Made by a program: the position numbers and the translations under genes | Assembly: GCF_011395035.1 (NCBI RefSeq) | Contig: NZ_CP024768.1 | Location: forward strand, 2,207,286 to 2,271,285 | DNA: 64,000 nt | Source: Pantoea cypripedii | Lineage (GTDB): Bacteria > Pseudomonadota > Gammaproteobacteria > Enterobacterales > Enterobacteriaceae | Reading direction: 5' to 3' | The notes under the pieces: model-generated | Database searches by the model: none | Seen by the model: only the letters and a program-made list of their open reading frames with translations | Told to the model about the DNA's origin: nothing | Shown here: positions 34,761 through 43,110 of the stretch, in pieces | Numbering within the stretch: the stretch's first letter is position 1 | Layout of the letters: every line of letters starts with the position of its first letter

Positions 34761-35930
34761 TTACTGGCCGTCAAGTCCACGAATAGGTTTTACTGAAGAC
34801 CAGGCGCGGCAGGATGGACAGTGCCAGTAAAGCGCATGCGCGGTGAAGCCACATTTCTGGCAACGATAGCGCGGCTTGGTGCGAATCTGCTCGCCAACCA
34901 TATCGCGCAAGACCATCAGACTTTCTTTAGCGCGGCCATCTTCCGCTTCATGCAGGTGAAAATCCATCAGGCGATGGAACACTCGCATGGTCGGATGGCG
35001 TTGCAGCTGGCGATTGATGTACAACTGTGCCGCTTCAGGGCCTTGCTGCTGCTCAATGATATCGGCGAGATAAAGCTCTGCCGCCGCTCCGGTATTCTCC
35101 TCCACACAACGCTGCAGGAACTGCGCCCATTGTTCAGGCTCTTCCATACGTTGATAGCAGGTTTCCAGCATCGGCAAAGTTTCGCTTACCAGCTCTTTAT
35201 CCTGCTCCAGCACCCGTTGCAGACGTTCCACCGCTTTCGCGTATTCGCCCTGCTCCATCAGGATGCGGCCGGTCATAATTGAAACACGCGCACTCTGTCG
35301 ATCCGCCGCTTCGCCTTTTTTCAGCAGCGACATCGCACGATCAAGATCATCACTGCTGAGCGCCTGCAGCGCCAGTTCACAATAGAAGTGAGAAATTTCC
35401 CCCTTCTGCTTATCCTTGCCCAACTTAACCAGCTTCTCAGCCACCTCAATCGCCTGCTGCCAGTCACTGGTTGCCTGATGGATCAACAGCAACTGCTGCA
35501 ATGCACCAATACGGAAATCGGTCTCATCAACCAGCTGGCTGAACATATCTTCCGCACGGTCATACAAGCCAGCAGCCATATAATCGCGACCGAGCTGTTG
35601 TATCGCCAGCAAACGCTGTTCATAGCTGAGTGAGGCACTTTCCATTAATGATTGGTGAATGCGGATGGCGCGATCAACTTCACCGCGGGAACGAAACAGG
35701 TTACCCAGTGTAAGGTGGGCCTCAACCGTGCCACTATCCTCTTTCAGCATGTCGAGAAAGAGGTCAACAGCCTTGTCCTGTTGGTTAGATAGCAGAAAGT
35801 TAACCCCTGTAACGTATTCACGCGACAGGCGGTTGGCTTCCTGTTGCTTATCCTGTTGTGCACTGCGTCGGCCCATATACCAGCCATACGCTGCAGCGAC
35901 AGGAAGAAGCAGAAACAGCAATTCAAGCAT
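34761..35930 (-). CDS. lapB: LapB (YciM), lipopolysaccharide synthesis regulator
   Basis: A 389-residue protein with an N-terminal membrane anchor (MLELLFLLLPVAAAYGWYMG), a long TPR array (residues about 40-340) and a C-terminal rubredoxin-type zinc site with Cys-x2-Cys pairs (CQKCGF and CPSCRAW). LapB, with FtsH and PbgA/YejM, controls degradation of LpxC and so lipid A synthesis. It starts 6 bases after lapA in an operon, as in E. coli. Confidence 0.96.
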   Translation of the reverse strand: MLELLFLLLPVAAAYGWYMGRRSAQQDKQQEANRLSREYVTGVNFLLSNQQDKAVDLFLDMLKEDSGTVEAHLTLGNLFRSRGEVDRAIRIHQSLMESASLSYEQRLLAIQQLGRDYMAAGLYDRAEDMFSQLVDETDFRIGALQQLLLIHQATSDWQQAIEVAEKLVKLGKDKQKGEISHFYCELALQALSSDDLDRAMSLLKKGEAADRQSARVSIMTGRILMEQGEYAKAVERLQRVLEQDKELVSETLPMLETCYQRMEEPEQWAQFLQRCVEENTGAAAELYLADIIEQQQGPEAAQLYINRQLQRHPTMRVFHRLMDFHLHEAEDGRAKESLMVLRDMVGEQIRTKPRYRCQKCGFTAHALYWHCPSCRAWSSVKPIRGLDGQ

Positions 35931-35936
35931 CGAAGC

Positions 35937-36242
35937 TTAATCCCGACGACCGGCGGAAGACGACGTGGTCACCGCAGTCGATTGTTCATTCTGCGCCTGC
36001 ATACGTTTCAGTTTGCGCTGCGCGTGTGCCAGCGATACCCGTAATCGTAACCAGAACAGCCCACAAATTGCCCATCCGAGCACAAATCCGGCACCAAACA
36101 ACCCAGCCAGCAATGTTGAAATACGAAATTCGCCCTGCGCCAGCAGATAGTTAAAAGTGATGATTTGGTCGTTATGCGCTCCAAGCGTAACGGAGATGAT
36201 GAAAATGACCAATACCACGAGAAAAATCAGCAAATATTTCAC
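35937..36242 (-). CDS. lapA: LapA (YciS), small inner-membrane partner of LapB
   Basis: A 101-residue protein with two membrane helices (MKYLLIFLVVLVIFIISVTL and a segment around residue 45, LLAGLFGAGFVLGWAICGLF) and a charged C-terminal tail. It assists LapB in lipopolysaccharide assembly control. First gene of the lapAB-pyrF-yciH line. Confidence 0.95.
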   Translation of the reverse strand: MKYLLIFLVVLVIFIISVTLGAHNDQIITFNYLLAQGEFRISTLLAGLFGAGFVLGWAICGLFWLRLRVSLAHAQRKLKRMQAQNEQSTAVTTSSSAGRRD

Positions 36243-36367
36243 AATGCATCCTGTCTGAGGTTATCCAGTAGAAGTATGCCAAAAAAGCGACGCCGATGCT
36301 GCTATCACCGCATCAAACGGCCTGATTTACGCAAGTGCAATCAATAATATGGGGTTGAATGGGAAAA

Positions 36368-37132
36368 TTACAATCCGTCGTCCCGCTGTGCAATCTCTTT
36401 TGCTTCCGGCGGCGGTACAGTGAGAGGACCACAAAACCGCTGTGCCAGCCATATTGCCACCGTCACCAGCAACCAGGAAATCAGCGTTGCCATCACCAAA
36501 TCACGCGGCCAATGCATCCCCAGCAGCAGGCGGCTGCCCATCACCAGGCTGGCCCAGACAAACACCGCCACGATGGTCAGAGTATGACGACGCGGCCACA
36601 GCAGACCCATCATCAGCAACGCCCAGCTGGCAGCAAACAGGGTATGACCGGAAGGAAAGGCAAAACCCGTTTCAAATGCCCAGTGTTTTTTTAACCAGCC
36701 TGGCAACGTCGTATCGTCTGCCAACAGCTGCTCTACCACCTGACTGCGCTGCTTACGTTTTAGCGCGTAAAACTGGCGTTCATCGAGACCATGACTTTTT
36801 GCCAGCCACATCACGTAGGGACGAGGCTCCTGCACCTGATCTTTAATAAAGGATTTAGTGTACTGACCCGTGAGGATAGCGCCATTCATGATGATGAGCA
36901 GCAAAATAGCGGGCCTGAGACGGAAACGCAGACACCATAATACCCAGGCGCTGAGAAGCAGGCTGGTGAGCGTTCCCCAGGGGCTGGTGACCGTTTCCGT
37001 CATCCAGAACAGGAATTTCAACAGCGCACCATGGGATCCAGGCTGCCACTGCCAGCCAGAAAGCCAGACGCTCAGTGGCATTATCAGCAATAAAAACGCC
37101 CCAAACGTCGTGCGTTGTACGATCTTTAACAT
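36368..37132 (-). CDS. pgpB: PgpB, phosphatidylglycerophosphatase B/undecaprenyl-PP phosphatase
   Basis: A 254-residue type 2 phosphatidic acid phosphatase, equal in length to E. coli PgpB, with about six membrane helices. All three phosphatase motifs are seen: KSFIKDQVQEPRP, FPSGHTLFAAS, and GSRLLLGMHWPRDLV. It dephosphorylates phosphatidylglycerophosphate, and recycles undecaprenyl pyrophosphate at the periplasmic face. The start at 37132 is preferred over the earlier frame at 37168 because GGTGG precedes it and the family N-terminus matches. Confidence 0.94.
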   Translation of the reverse strand: MLKIVQRTTFGAFLLLIMPLSVWLSGWQWQPGSHGALLKFLFWMTETVTSPWGTLTSLLLSAWVLWCLRFRLRPAILLLIIMNGAILTGQYTKSFIKDQVQEPRPYVMWLAKSHGLDERQFYALKRKQRSQVVEQLLADDTTLPGWLKKHWAFETGFAFPSGHTLFAASWALLMMGLLWPRRHTLTIVAVFVWASLVMGSRLLLGMHWPRDLVMATLISWLLVTVAIWLAQRFCGPLTVPPPEAKEIAQRDDGL

Positions 37133-37359
37133 CCACCTTCCCTTACAACCGCGTAACATACTGTGCAATGCATAACTTTAGCTGAAAAAAGAATAACATA
37201 ACCATTGCGGCTTAGATAATTGTGCTTTATCACTACAATAACTCTGACTGATTAACTGCCTGATGTCAGGTTGTGGCACAATATTGTCAGTTTTGGGGCC
37301 ACACAGGCCCATGCGTTATCATGATGATAGCGCATCCTATGAAGGTTCTGGAGAGTCAC

Positions 37360-37953
37360 ATGCAGCTTAAACGGGTAGCAGAAGCCAAACTGCCCACGCC
37401 ATGGGGAGATTTCCTGATGGTTGGTTTTGAAGAACTGGCAACTGGCCACGACCACGTCGCGCTGGTTTATGGTGATGTTAGCGATCACACTGCGGTGCTG
37501 GCGCGTGTCCATTCTGAATGTCTGACGGGTGATGCTTTATTCAGCCTGCGCTGTGATTGCGGGTTCCAGCTTGAAGCGGCGCTGACGGCGATCGCCGAAG
37601 AAGGCCGCGGTGTGCTGCTTTATCATCGTCAGGAAGGTCGCAATATCGGCCTGTTAAACAAGATTCGTGCCTATGCATTGCAGGATAAAGGCTTTGATAC
37701 CGTAGAAGCCAACCATCAGTTGGGCTTCGCGGCAGATGAACGTGATTTCACCTTGTGTGCTGATATGTTCAAGCTGCTGGGGATCAATGAAGTGCGCTTG
37801 CTGACCAACAACCCGCGTAAAGTGGAGATTCTCAGCGAAGCTGGCATCAATATTGTTGAGCGCGTGCCGTTAATCGTCGGTCGCAATCCAAAGAATGCCC
37901 ATTACCTCGATACCAAAGCGGAAAAGATGGGGCATCTGTTGCCGAAGTCGTAA
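37360..37953 (+). CDS. ribA: RibA, GTP cyclohydrolase II
   Basis: A 197-residue enzyme for the first step of riboflavin synthesis. It shows the zinc-binding cysteines (SECLTGDALFSLRCDCGFQ) and catalytic HRQEGRNIGL. The ATG at 37360 gives the conserved MQLKRVAEAKLPTPWGDFL start; upstream in-frame ATGs are not conserved. It is convergent with acnA across a shared terminator. Confidence 0.97.
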   Translation: MQLKRVAEAKLPTPWGDFLMVGFEELATGHDHVALVYGDVSDHTAVLARVHSECLTGDALFSLRCDCGFQLEAALTAIAEEGRGVLLYHRQEGRNIGLLNKIRAYALQDKGFDTVEANHQLGFAADERDFTLCADMFKLLGINEVRLLTNNPRKVEILSEAGINIVERVPLIVGRNPKNAHYLDTKAEKMGHLLPKS

Positions 37954-37954
37954 T

Positions 37955-37983
37955 AAAAAAGCCGGGATTATCCCGGCTTTTTC
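37955..37983. terminator. Shared terminator of ribA and acnA
   Basis: AAAGCCGGGA and TCCCGGCTTT with A and T tracts on both sides, immediately after both coding ends. Confidence 0.9.
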
Positions 37984-40662
37984 TTAGTTCAGCATGTTAC
38001 GAATGACGTAGTGCAAAATGCCATCATTCTGGTAATAGGTCAGCTCATTCCCCGTATCAATACGACAGCGCGTCTCCAGCGTTTCACGGCTGCCATCAGC
38101 TCTGGTCAGGGTCACGTTAACCGTACAGCCCGGTTTTAGCTGCGCAAGGTTTGCCACATCAATATGCTCCTCGCCCGTCAATTTTAAGGTTTTGCGCGTC
38201 ACTCCATGAGGGAATTCCAGCGGCAGAATCCCCATACCAATCAGGTTTGAACGATGGATGCGCTCAAACGACTCGGCAATCACCACCCGCACGCCTTGCA
38301 GGCGCGGCCCTTTTGCCGCCCAGTCGCGGCTTGAGCCGGAGCCATACTCCTTGCCAGCTATCACCGCCAGCGCAACACCCTCCTGCTGATACTTCATTGC
38401 GGCATCGTAAATCGCCAGCTGCTCATTGCTGGGGTAATGTTTGGTGTAGCCCCCTTCCACGCCAGGGACCATCTCATTGCGGATACGGATATTGGCAAAG
38501 GTGCCGCGCATCATCACCTCATGGTTACCACGGCGTGAGCCATAGGAGTTGAAGTCGTTACGCTCCACGCCATGGGCCAGCAGATAACGCCCCGCCGGAC
38601 TTTCCGCCTTGATACTACCGGCCGGTGAGATGTGGTCGGTGGTGACCGAATCACCGAGCATCGCCAGAATACGAGCGCCAGTGATGTCCTGCACCGGTTT
38701 GGGTGTTTTTTCCATATCGTCAAAAAACGGTGACAGCCGAATATAGGTGGAACCTTCATCCCAGTCGTAAGTGGCGGCTTCGCTCACCTTGATTTGTTGC
38801 CATTCCGGTGTGCCATCAAACACTTCGGCATACTCTTTATGGAACATATCACTGGTCACCTTCTGGACCGCCTCGGCAATTTCTTCCGGCGACGGCCAGA
38901 TGTCTTTCAGATAAACATCATGGCCGCGCTGATCCTGGCCGAGGGGATCGCTTTGCAGATTGACCTTCATATTACCCGCCAGAGCATAAGCCACCACCAG
39001 CGGCGGCGAGGCCAGCCAGTTGGTTTTTACCAGGGGATGGATACGCCCCTCAAAGTTACGGTTACCCGAAAGTACAGCCCCGACGGTCAAATCGCCTTCT
39101 TTAATCGCGCTCTCGATGCTGTCGGGCAACGGCCCCGAGTTACCGATACAGGTGGTACAGCCGTAGCCCACCAGATTGAAGCCCAGCTCATCAAGGTAAG
39201 GGGTCAGTTGGGCCACGGCCAGATAATCAGAAACCACTTTAGAACCTGGAGCCAGCGACGCTTTCACCCAGGGTTTACGCATCAGCCCTTTTTCAACGGC
39301 TTTTTTCGCCAGCAAACCTGCCGCCATCAGCACGCTGGGATTCGAAGTATTGGTGCAGGAGGTGATCGCGGAGATCACCACTGCCCCATCATCCAGTTGA
39401 TAGCTGTCGCCGGTTTCGCTGTCGCGATAACTGACGCTTTTATGCGGTTTCTGTGCCTGATTTAATTCCAGTTCATTACTGGCGGCGAAAGCCGCAGGGA
39501 CATCACCCAGAGAAACACGATCCTGCGGGCGTTTTGGACCGGCGAGGCTGGATTCCACATCATTCATATCCAGCGCCAGGGTGCTGGTAAATATGGGTTC
39601 ATCTCCCGGGTTACGCCACATCCCCTGCGCTTTGGCGTAGGCTTCCACCAGTTGTACCTGCACGCTATCGCGGCCCGTCAGGGTCATATAACTCAGGGTG
39701 ACATCATCAATCGGGAAGAAACCGCAGGTTGCACCGTACTCCGGCGACATATTGGCAATGGTCGCCCGGTCAGCCAATGGCAGATCCGCCAGTCCATCTC
39801 CATAGAATTCGACGAACTTACCAACCACGCCATGTTTACGCAGCATCTGCGTAACGGTTAAGACCAGATCGGTTGCGGTGATGCCGGGACGCAATTTCCC
39901 GGTAAGTTTAAAGCCGACCACATCAGGAATAAGCATCGACACCGGCTGGCCGAGCATCGCGGCTTCCGCTTCGATACCCCCCACGCCCCACCCCAGCACG
40001 CCGAGTGCGTTAATCATGGTGGTGTGTGAATCAGTGCCTACCAGCGTGTCGGGATAAGCCACTTCCTCGCCATCCACGTTTTCATGCCAGATGGATTTAC
40101 CGAGATACTCAAGATTCACCTGATGGCAAATACCGGTGCCCGGTGGCACGACACGAAACCGATTAAAGGCTTTCTGTCCCCAGCGCAGGAAAACATAACG
40201 TTCATGGTTACGTTCCATCTCTAACCGGACATTCTCCTCAAAAGCCTCATCGTCACCGAAGTGGTCAACCGTGACCGAGTGGTCAATCACTAAATCTACC
40301 GGCGAAAGCGGATTCACCTTTGCGACATCGCCGCCAAGACGTTTTACTGCTTCGCGCATCGCCGCCAAATCGACCACGGCGGGTACGCCGGTAAAGTCCT
40401 GCATCAGCACCCGTGCCGGTCGGTAAGCTATCTCACGATCGGCATGAGCATCTTTTTGCCATGCCACCAGCGCCTGAATGTCATCCGCCGTTACCGAGTC
40501 CTCATCCTGCCAGCGCAGCAGATTTTCCAGCAGAACTTTCATTGATTTGGGCAGGCGATCGATATTACCTAACTGGTGGGATGCTTTTTGCAGGCTGTAA
40601 TACTGCCAGGTATTTTTATCAACTTTCAGTGTCTCCTGACTCTGCTCGCGTAACGTCGACAT
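37984..40662 (-). CDS. acnA: AcnA, aconitate hydratase A
   Basis: An 892-residue monofunctional aconitase of the stress-induced type. The three iron-sulphur cluster cysteines are seen in SCTNTSNPSVLMA (about residue 436) and GYGCTTCIGNSG (about 502 and 505). It interconverts citrate and isocitrate; the apo-form binds mRNA in E. coli. A terminator shared with ribA follows, and a small-gene cluster lies upstream. Confidence 0.97.
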   Translation of the reverse strand: MSTLREQSQETLKVDKNTWQYYSLQKASHQLGNIDRLPKSMKVLLENLLRWQDEDSVTADDIQALVAWQKDAHADREIAYRPARVLMQDFTGVPAVVDLAAMREAVKRLGGDVAKVNPLSPVDLVIDHSVTVDHFGDDEAFEENVRLEMERNHERYVFLRWGQKAFNRFRVVPPGTGICHQVNLEYLGKSIWHENVDGEEVAYPDTLVGTDSHTTMINALGVLGWGVGGIEAEAAMLGQPVSMLIPDVVGFKLTGKLRPGITATDLVLTVTQMLRKHGVVGKFVEFYGDGLADLPLADRATIANMSPEYGATCGFFPIDDVTLSYMTLTGRDSVQVQLVEAYAKAQGMWRNPGDEPIFTSTLALDMNDVESSLAGPKRPQDRVSLGDVPAAFAASNELELNQAQKPHKSVSYRDSETGDSYQLDDGAVVISAITSCTNTSNPSVLMAAGLLAKKAVEKGLMRKPWVKASLAPGSKVVSDYLAVAQLTPYLDELGFNLVGYGCTTCIGNSGPLPDSIESAIKEGDLTVGAVLSGNRNFEGRIHPLVKTNWLASPPLVVAYALAGNMKVNLQSDPLGQDQRGHDVYLKDIWPSPEEIAEAVQKVTSDMFHKEYAEVFDGTPEWQQIKVSEAATYDWDEGSTYIRLSPFFDDMEKTPKPVQDITGARILAMLGDSVTTDHISPAGSIKAESPAGRYLLAHGVERNDFNSYGSRRGNHEVMMRGTFANIRIRNEMVPGVEGGYTKHYPSNEQLAIYDAAMKYQQEGVALAVIAGKEYGSGSSRDWAAKGPRLQGVRVVIAESFERIHRSNLIGMGILPLEFPHGVTRKTLKLTGEEHIDVANLAQLKPGCTVNVTLTRADGSRETLETRCRIDTGNELTYYQNDGILHYVIRNMLN

Positions 40663-40795
40663 AGCTCCTCCTGAATAATGGCTCTCTTAACCTCAGTAAC
40701 CACAAGGTTTAGCTTAAAGATAGACCACATTCTTGTTAACGTTTTGATAACAACACGAATTGACACATTCAGGCAGGTATTTAATTACCAACAAA

Positions 40796-40824
40796 AATGC
40801 CCCGACCATGGGTCGAGGCATTTA
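40796..40824 (-). terminator. Terminator of the ymiA-yciX-ymiC transcript
   Basis: AAATGCC and GGCATTT with an inner CGACC/GGTCG stem and ATG loop, 28 bases past the ymiC-like stop. T-rich sequence follows on the minus strand. Confidence 0.6.
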
Positions 40825-40851
40825 AAAAGCGAAACAATTTGAGTTATTGGA

Positions 40852-40938
40852 TTACATTATCATCCACACGGCAGCGGCCCAAAAAAGGAATGAAAAGGCA
40901 TATATGCTGAACCATGACATTGTTGTCGTTGCATTCAT
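40852..40938 (-). CDS. ymiC: YmiC-like 28-residue membrane protein
   Basis: A 28-residue frame: MNATTTMSWFSIYAFSFLFW and a short hydrophobic end (AAAVWMIM), one predicted membrane helix. GGGAG lies upstream of the ATG at 40938. E. coli has small membrane protein YmiC in the same acnA-side position, with a related WFS...LFWA pattern as I remember it; the match is short. It ends before a terminator. Confidence 0.55.
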   Translation of the reverse strand: MNATTTMSWFSIYAFSFLFWAAAVWMIM

Positions 40939-41110
40939 AGAGTCACTCCCTCCCGGATTCCGGGTAAAAAGGGATAACGTCCTCAGCCAGAGCTGATGAC
41001 ACCATTTTTATATGCTGAGTGCTAAAGGAAGGGCTTTGAAATTGCCCGCCGGATAACCCGGAAAAGAAGGACTAATCGTTGATATTTTAAGAGCAGAACG
41101 CAGACCTGCG

Positions 41111-41290
41111 TTATTTGGACTTCGGATCCATGAATGATTCAATAAAGTGACGCTGCTTTTCACTCAGTTCCCACGATGAAGGAATCACCCCATCCTGTTC
41201 AGTGCTGGCAGCATCTTTCGCTTTACACGCAGGCGTGTTCGGCTGACGTGCAGAAACCTGAGATTTACTACTGAGTGTATTTGCCCACAT
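41111..41290 (-). CDS. yciX: YciX-like small protein
   Basis: A 59-residue frame beginning MWANTLSSKSQVSARQPNTP, with a C-terminal SWELSEKQRHFIESFMDP. It starts 3 bases after the ymiA stop, as yciX follows ymiA in E. coli, so the two are one unit. Function is unknown. The conserved position is the main support. Confidence 0.65.
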   Translation of the reverse strand: MWANTLSSKSQVSARQPNTPACKAKDAASTEQDGVIPSSWELSEKQRHFIESFMDPKSK

Positions 41291-41293
41291 GGC

Positions 41294-41452
41294 TTAACCC
41301 CACATACGCCAAATCATTAGTGCCACCACTACCCAGAACAAGGCTGATGCAGCGAAGACAGTCAACCAGGCTTTGCGACGGATGTTACCTGAACGCTCAA
41401 CCTTGGTGCTTTTAGCCCGGAAATCCGGTTGTACAGTTAATCTCGTAGCCAT
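41294..41452 (-). CDS. ymiA: YmiA small membrane protein
   Basis: A 52-residue protein with a basic N-terminus (RSGNIRRKAWLTVF) and a C-terminal helix (AASALFWVVVALMIWRMWG), very like E. coli YmiA (AWLAVF...LFWVVVALLIWK...WG). Located between cysB and acnA as in E. coli. Role unknown; a membrane anchor is likely. Confidence 0.8.
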   Translation of the reverse strand: MATRLTVQPDFRAKSTKVERSGNIRRKAWLTVFAASALFWVVVALMIWRMWG

Positions 41453-41944
41453 AGTTTTTGATAATCACTCTCAATAAAACAATTGATGACATCGATTAAG
41501 ATTTAGGACGAATCCTAAACGCGTTAAGACCAAAAATCCAGTTATTTTTATTGAGCACAACGATTAATGCTATTTATCAAAATGCCAGAAACTGATGAGA
41601 TAAATTTAATAACTAAGCAAACTATTAATTAAAAAGTTACATTGTAAATTTGGGTTAAATCAAAATTAGATCCAATCTTAATTCAACCTTAATTTACCGG
41701 GCCAGATAAAAAGCCCTTTCCCATCAACTCTTAACTGGAGTATGGGAATATTCCTGGGATCTCGCAAAGCGGTAAAGTAAAAAATGTGTACTAATTCGCA
41801 TTTAAGAACTAACAATGAAAAAACATGTGACCGATGTTTCATTTACAAAAAAATAATGAAAATTTTTGAGCTACGGATGGCGCTAAGTAAGGAAAAATCT
41901 GAGGGTGCCAGCCAGGCACCCCGGGAAAATAACAAGTTAGGGGA
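41453..41944. other. Intergenic region between ymiA and cysB
   Basis: About 490 bases without a supported gene. It holds the ymiA promoter side, the AT-rich sequence 41580-41720, and the cysB terminator. A 7-bp inverted repeat TTTAGGA-CGAA-TCCTAAA at 41502-41519 is close upstream of ymiA and could be an operator. Confidence 0.5.
41903..41921 (-). terminator. Terminator of cysB
   Basis: GGGTGCC, AGCCA loop, GGCACCC, followed on the minus strand by TCAGATTTTT. Begins 23 bases beyond the cysB stop. Confidence 0.8.
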
Positions 41945-42919
41945 TCACTTGAAGGGTAACTTGATATCACGGAACATGGCTTCAATATCTTCATTGGAGC
42001 GCAATGCCACGGCGGTATCCACCACATCACGGGTCAGATGCGGAGCAAAACGCTGAATAAAATCATACATATAACTACGCAGGAAGGTACTGCGTCTGAA
42101 ACCAATCTTGGTGGTGCTATTGGTAAAGATCTCTGATGCTTCAATGCGTACTAAATCCGGGTCGGAAACCGGGTCCACCGCCATGCTGGCAATCACCCCC
42201 ACACCTAATCCCAGGCGGACATAGGTCTTGATGACATCCGCATCGGTAGCGGTAAAGACGATACGGGGCGTCAGTCCCGCACGATTAAACGCGGTATCCA
42301 GTTCGGAGCGTCCGGTAAAGCCGAAGGTGTAAGTCACCAGCGGAAACTCTGCCAGCTCCTCTATCGTCACCTGCGCTTTCCCTGCCAGCGGATGGTCCGG
42401 CGTCACCACTATCGCCCGGTTCCAGTGATAGCACGGCAGCATAATCAGGTCGTCGTAGAGATGCAGCGCCTCGGTGGCAATAGCGAAGTCGGCATTACCT
42501 TTAGAAACCGCTTCAGCAATCTGGGTCGGCGAGCCTTGATGCATATGCAGGGAAACGCGTGGATAGCGTTCTATAAAGCCTTTAATCACTCCCGGCAGCG
42601 CATAACGTGCCTGAGTATGGGTGGTCGCAACGTAGAGGGAACCTTTATCCGGCCAGGTATGCTCACCGGCAACCGATTTGATCGCATCAACTTTGGATAA
42701 CACTTCGCGGGCAATGCGGATGATTTCTTCGCCGGCTGGGGTAACCTGCGTCAGATGTTTGCCACTGCGGGCAAAAATCTGCACGCCCAATTCATCTTCC
42801 AGCATTCTGACTTGTTTACTGATGCCCGGCTGCGAAGTGTACAAGCCTTCTGCGGTAGAAGAAACATTGAGGTTGTGATTGACCACTTCAACGATGTAAC
42901 GCAACTGCTGCAATTTCAT
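41945..42919 (-). CDS. cysB: CysB, LysR-type regulator of the cysteine regulon
   Basis: A 324-residue LysR-family activator, same length as E. coli CysB. It begins MKLQQLRYIVEVVNHNLNVS with the helix-turn-helix in the first 60 residues (SSTAEGLYTSQPGISKQVRM) and a cofactor domain after residue 90. It needs N-acetylserine as inducer and activates sulphur uptake and cysteine synthesis genes. The ATG at 42919 is chosen over the longer frame at 42961 by conservation. Confidence 0.96.
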   Translation of the reverse strand: MKLQQLRYIVEVVNHNLNVSSTAEGLYTSQPGISKQVRMLEDELGVQIFARSGKHLTQVTPAGEEIIRIAREVLSKVDAIKSVAGEHTWPDKGSLYVATTHTQARYALPGVIKGFIERYPRVSLHMHQGSPTQIAEAVSKGNADFAIATEALHLYDDLIMLPCYHWNRAIVVTPDHPLAGKAQVTIEELAEFPLVTYTFGFTGRSELDTAFNRAGLTPRIVFTATDADVIKTYVRLGLGVGVIASMAVDPVSDPDLVRIEASEIFTNSTTKIGFRRSTFLRSYMYDFIQRFAPHLTRDVVDTAVALRSNEDIEAMFRDIKLPFK

Positions 42920-43083
42920 AGTTATATCTTCCCGGTAGGCGACAGAGTAGCAATCCCCCATGAGCGTGTTTCCGCCCTGGTTGAGGTATTTCAGGGAATG
43001 CGTGTCAGCGAAACGTAAAATCTATAACCACTATATCAGTTAAAGAAAGAATGTAGAACGATTAGCTATAAGGATGGGAAAAA

Positions 43084-43101
43084 GGCCAGCAAACGCTGGC
43101 C
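43084..43101 (-). terminator. Terminator of topA
   Basis: GGCCAGC, AAAC, GCTGGCC, then TTTTTTCCC on the minus strand; 10 bases past the topA stop. Confidence 0.9.
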
Positions 43102-43110
43102 TTGAGGAGA

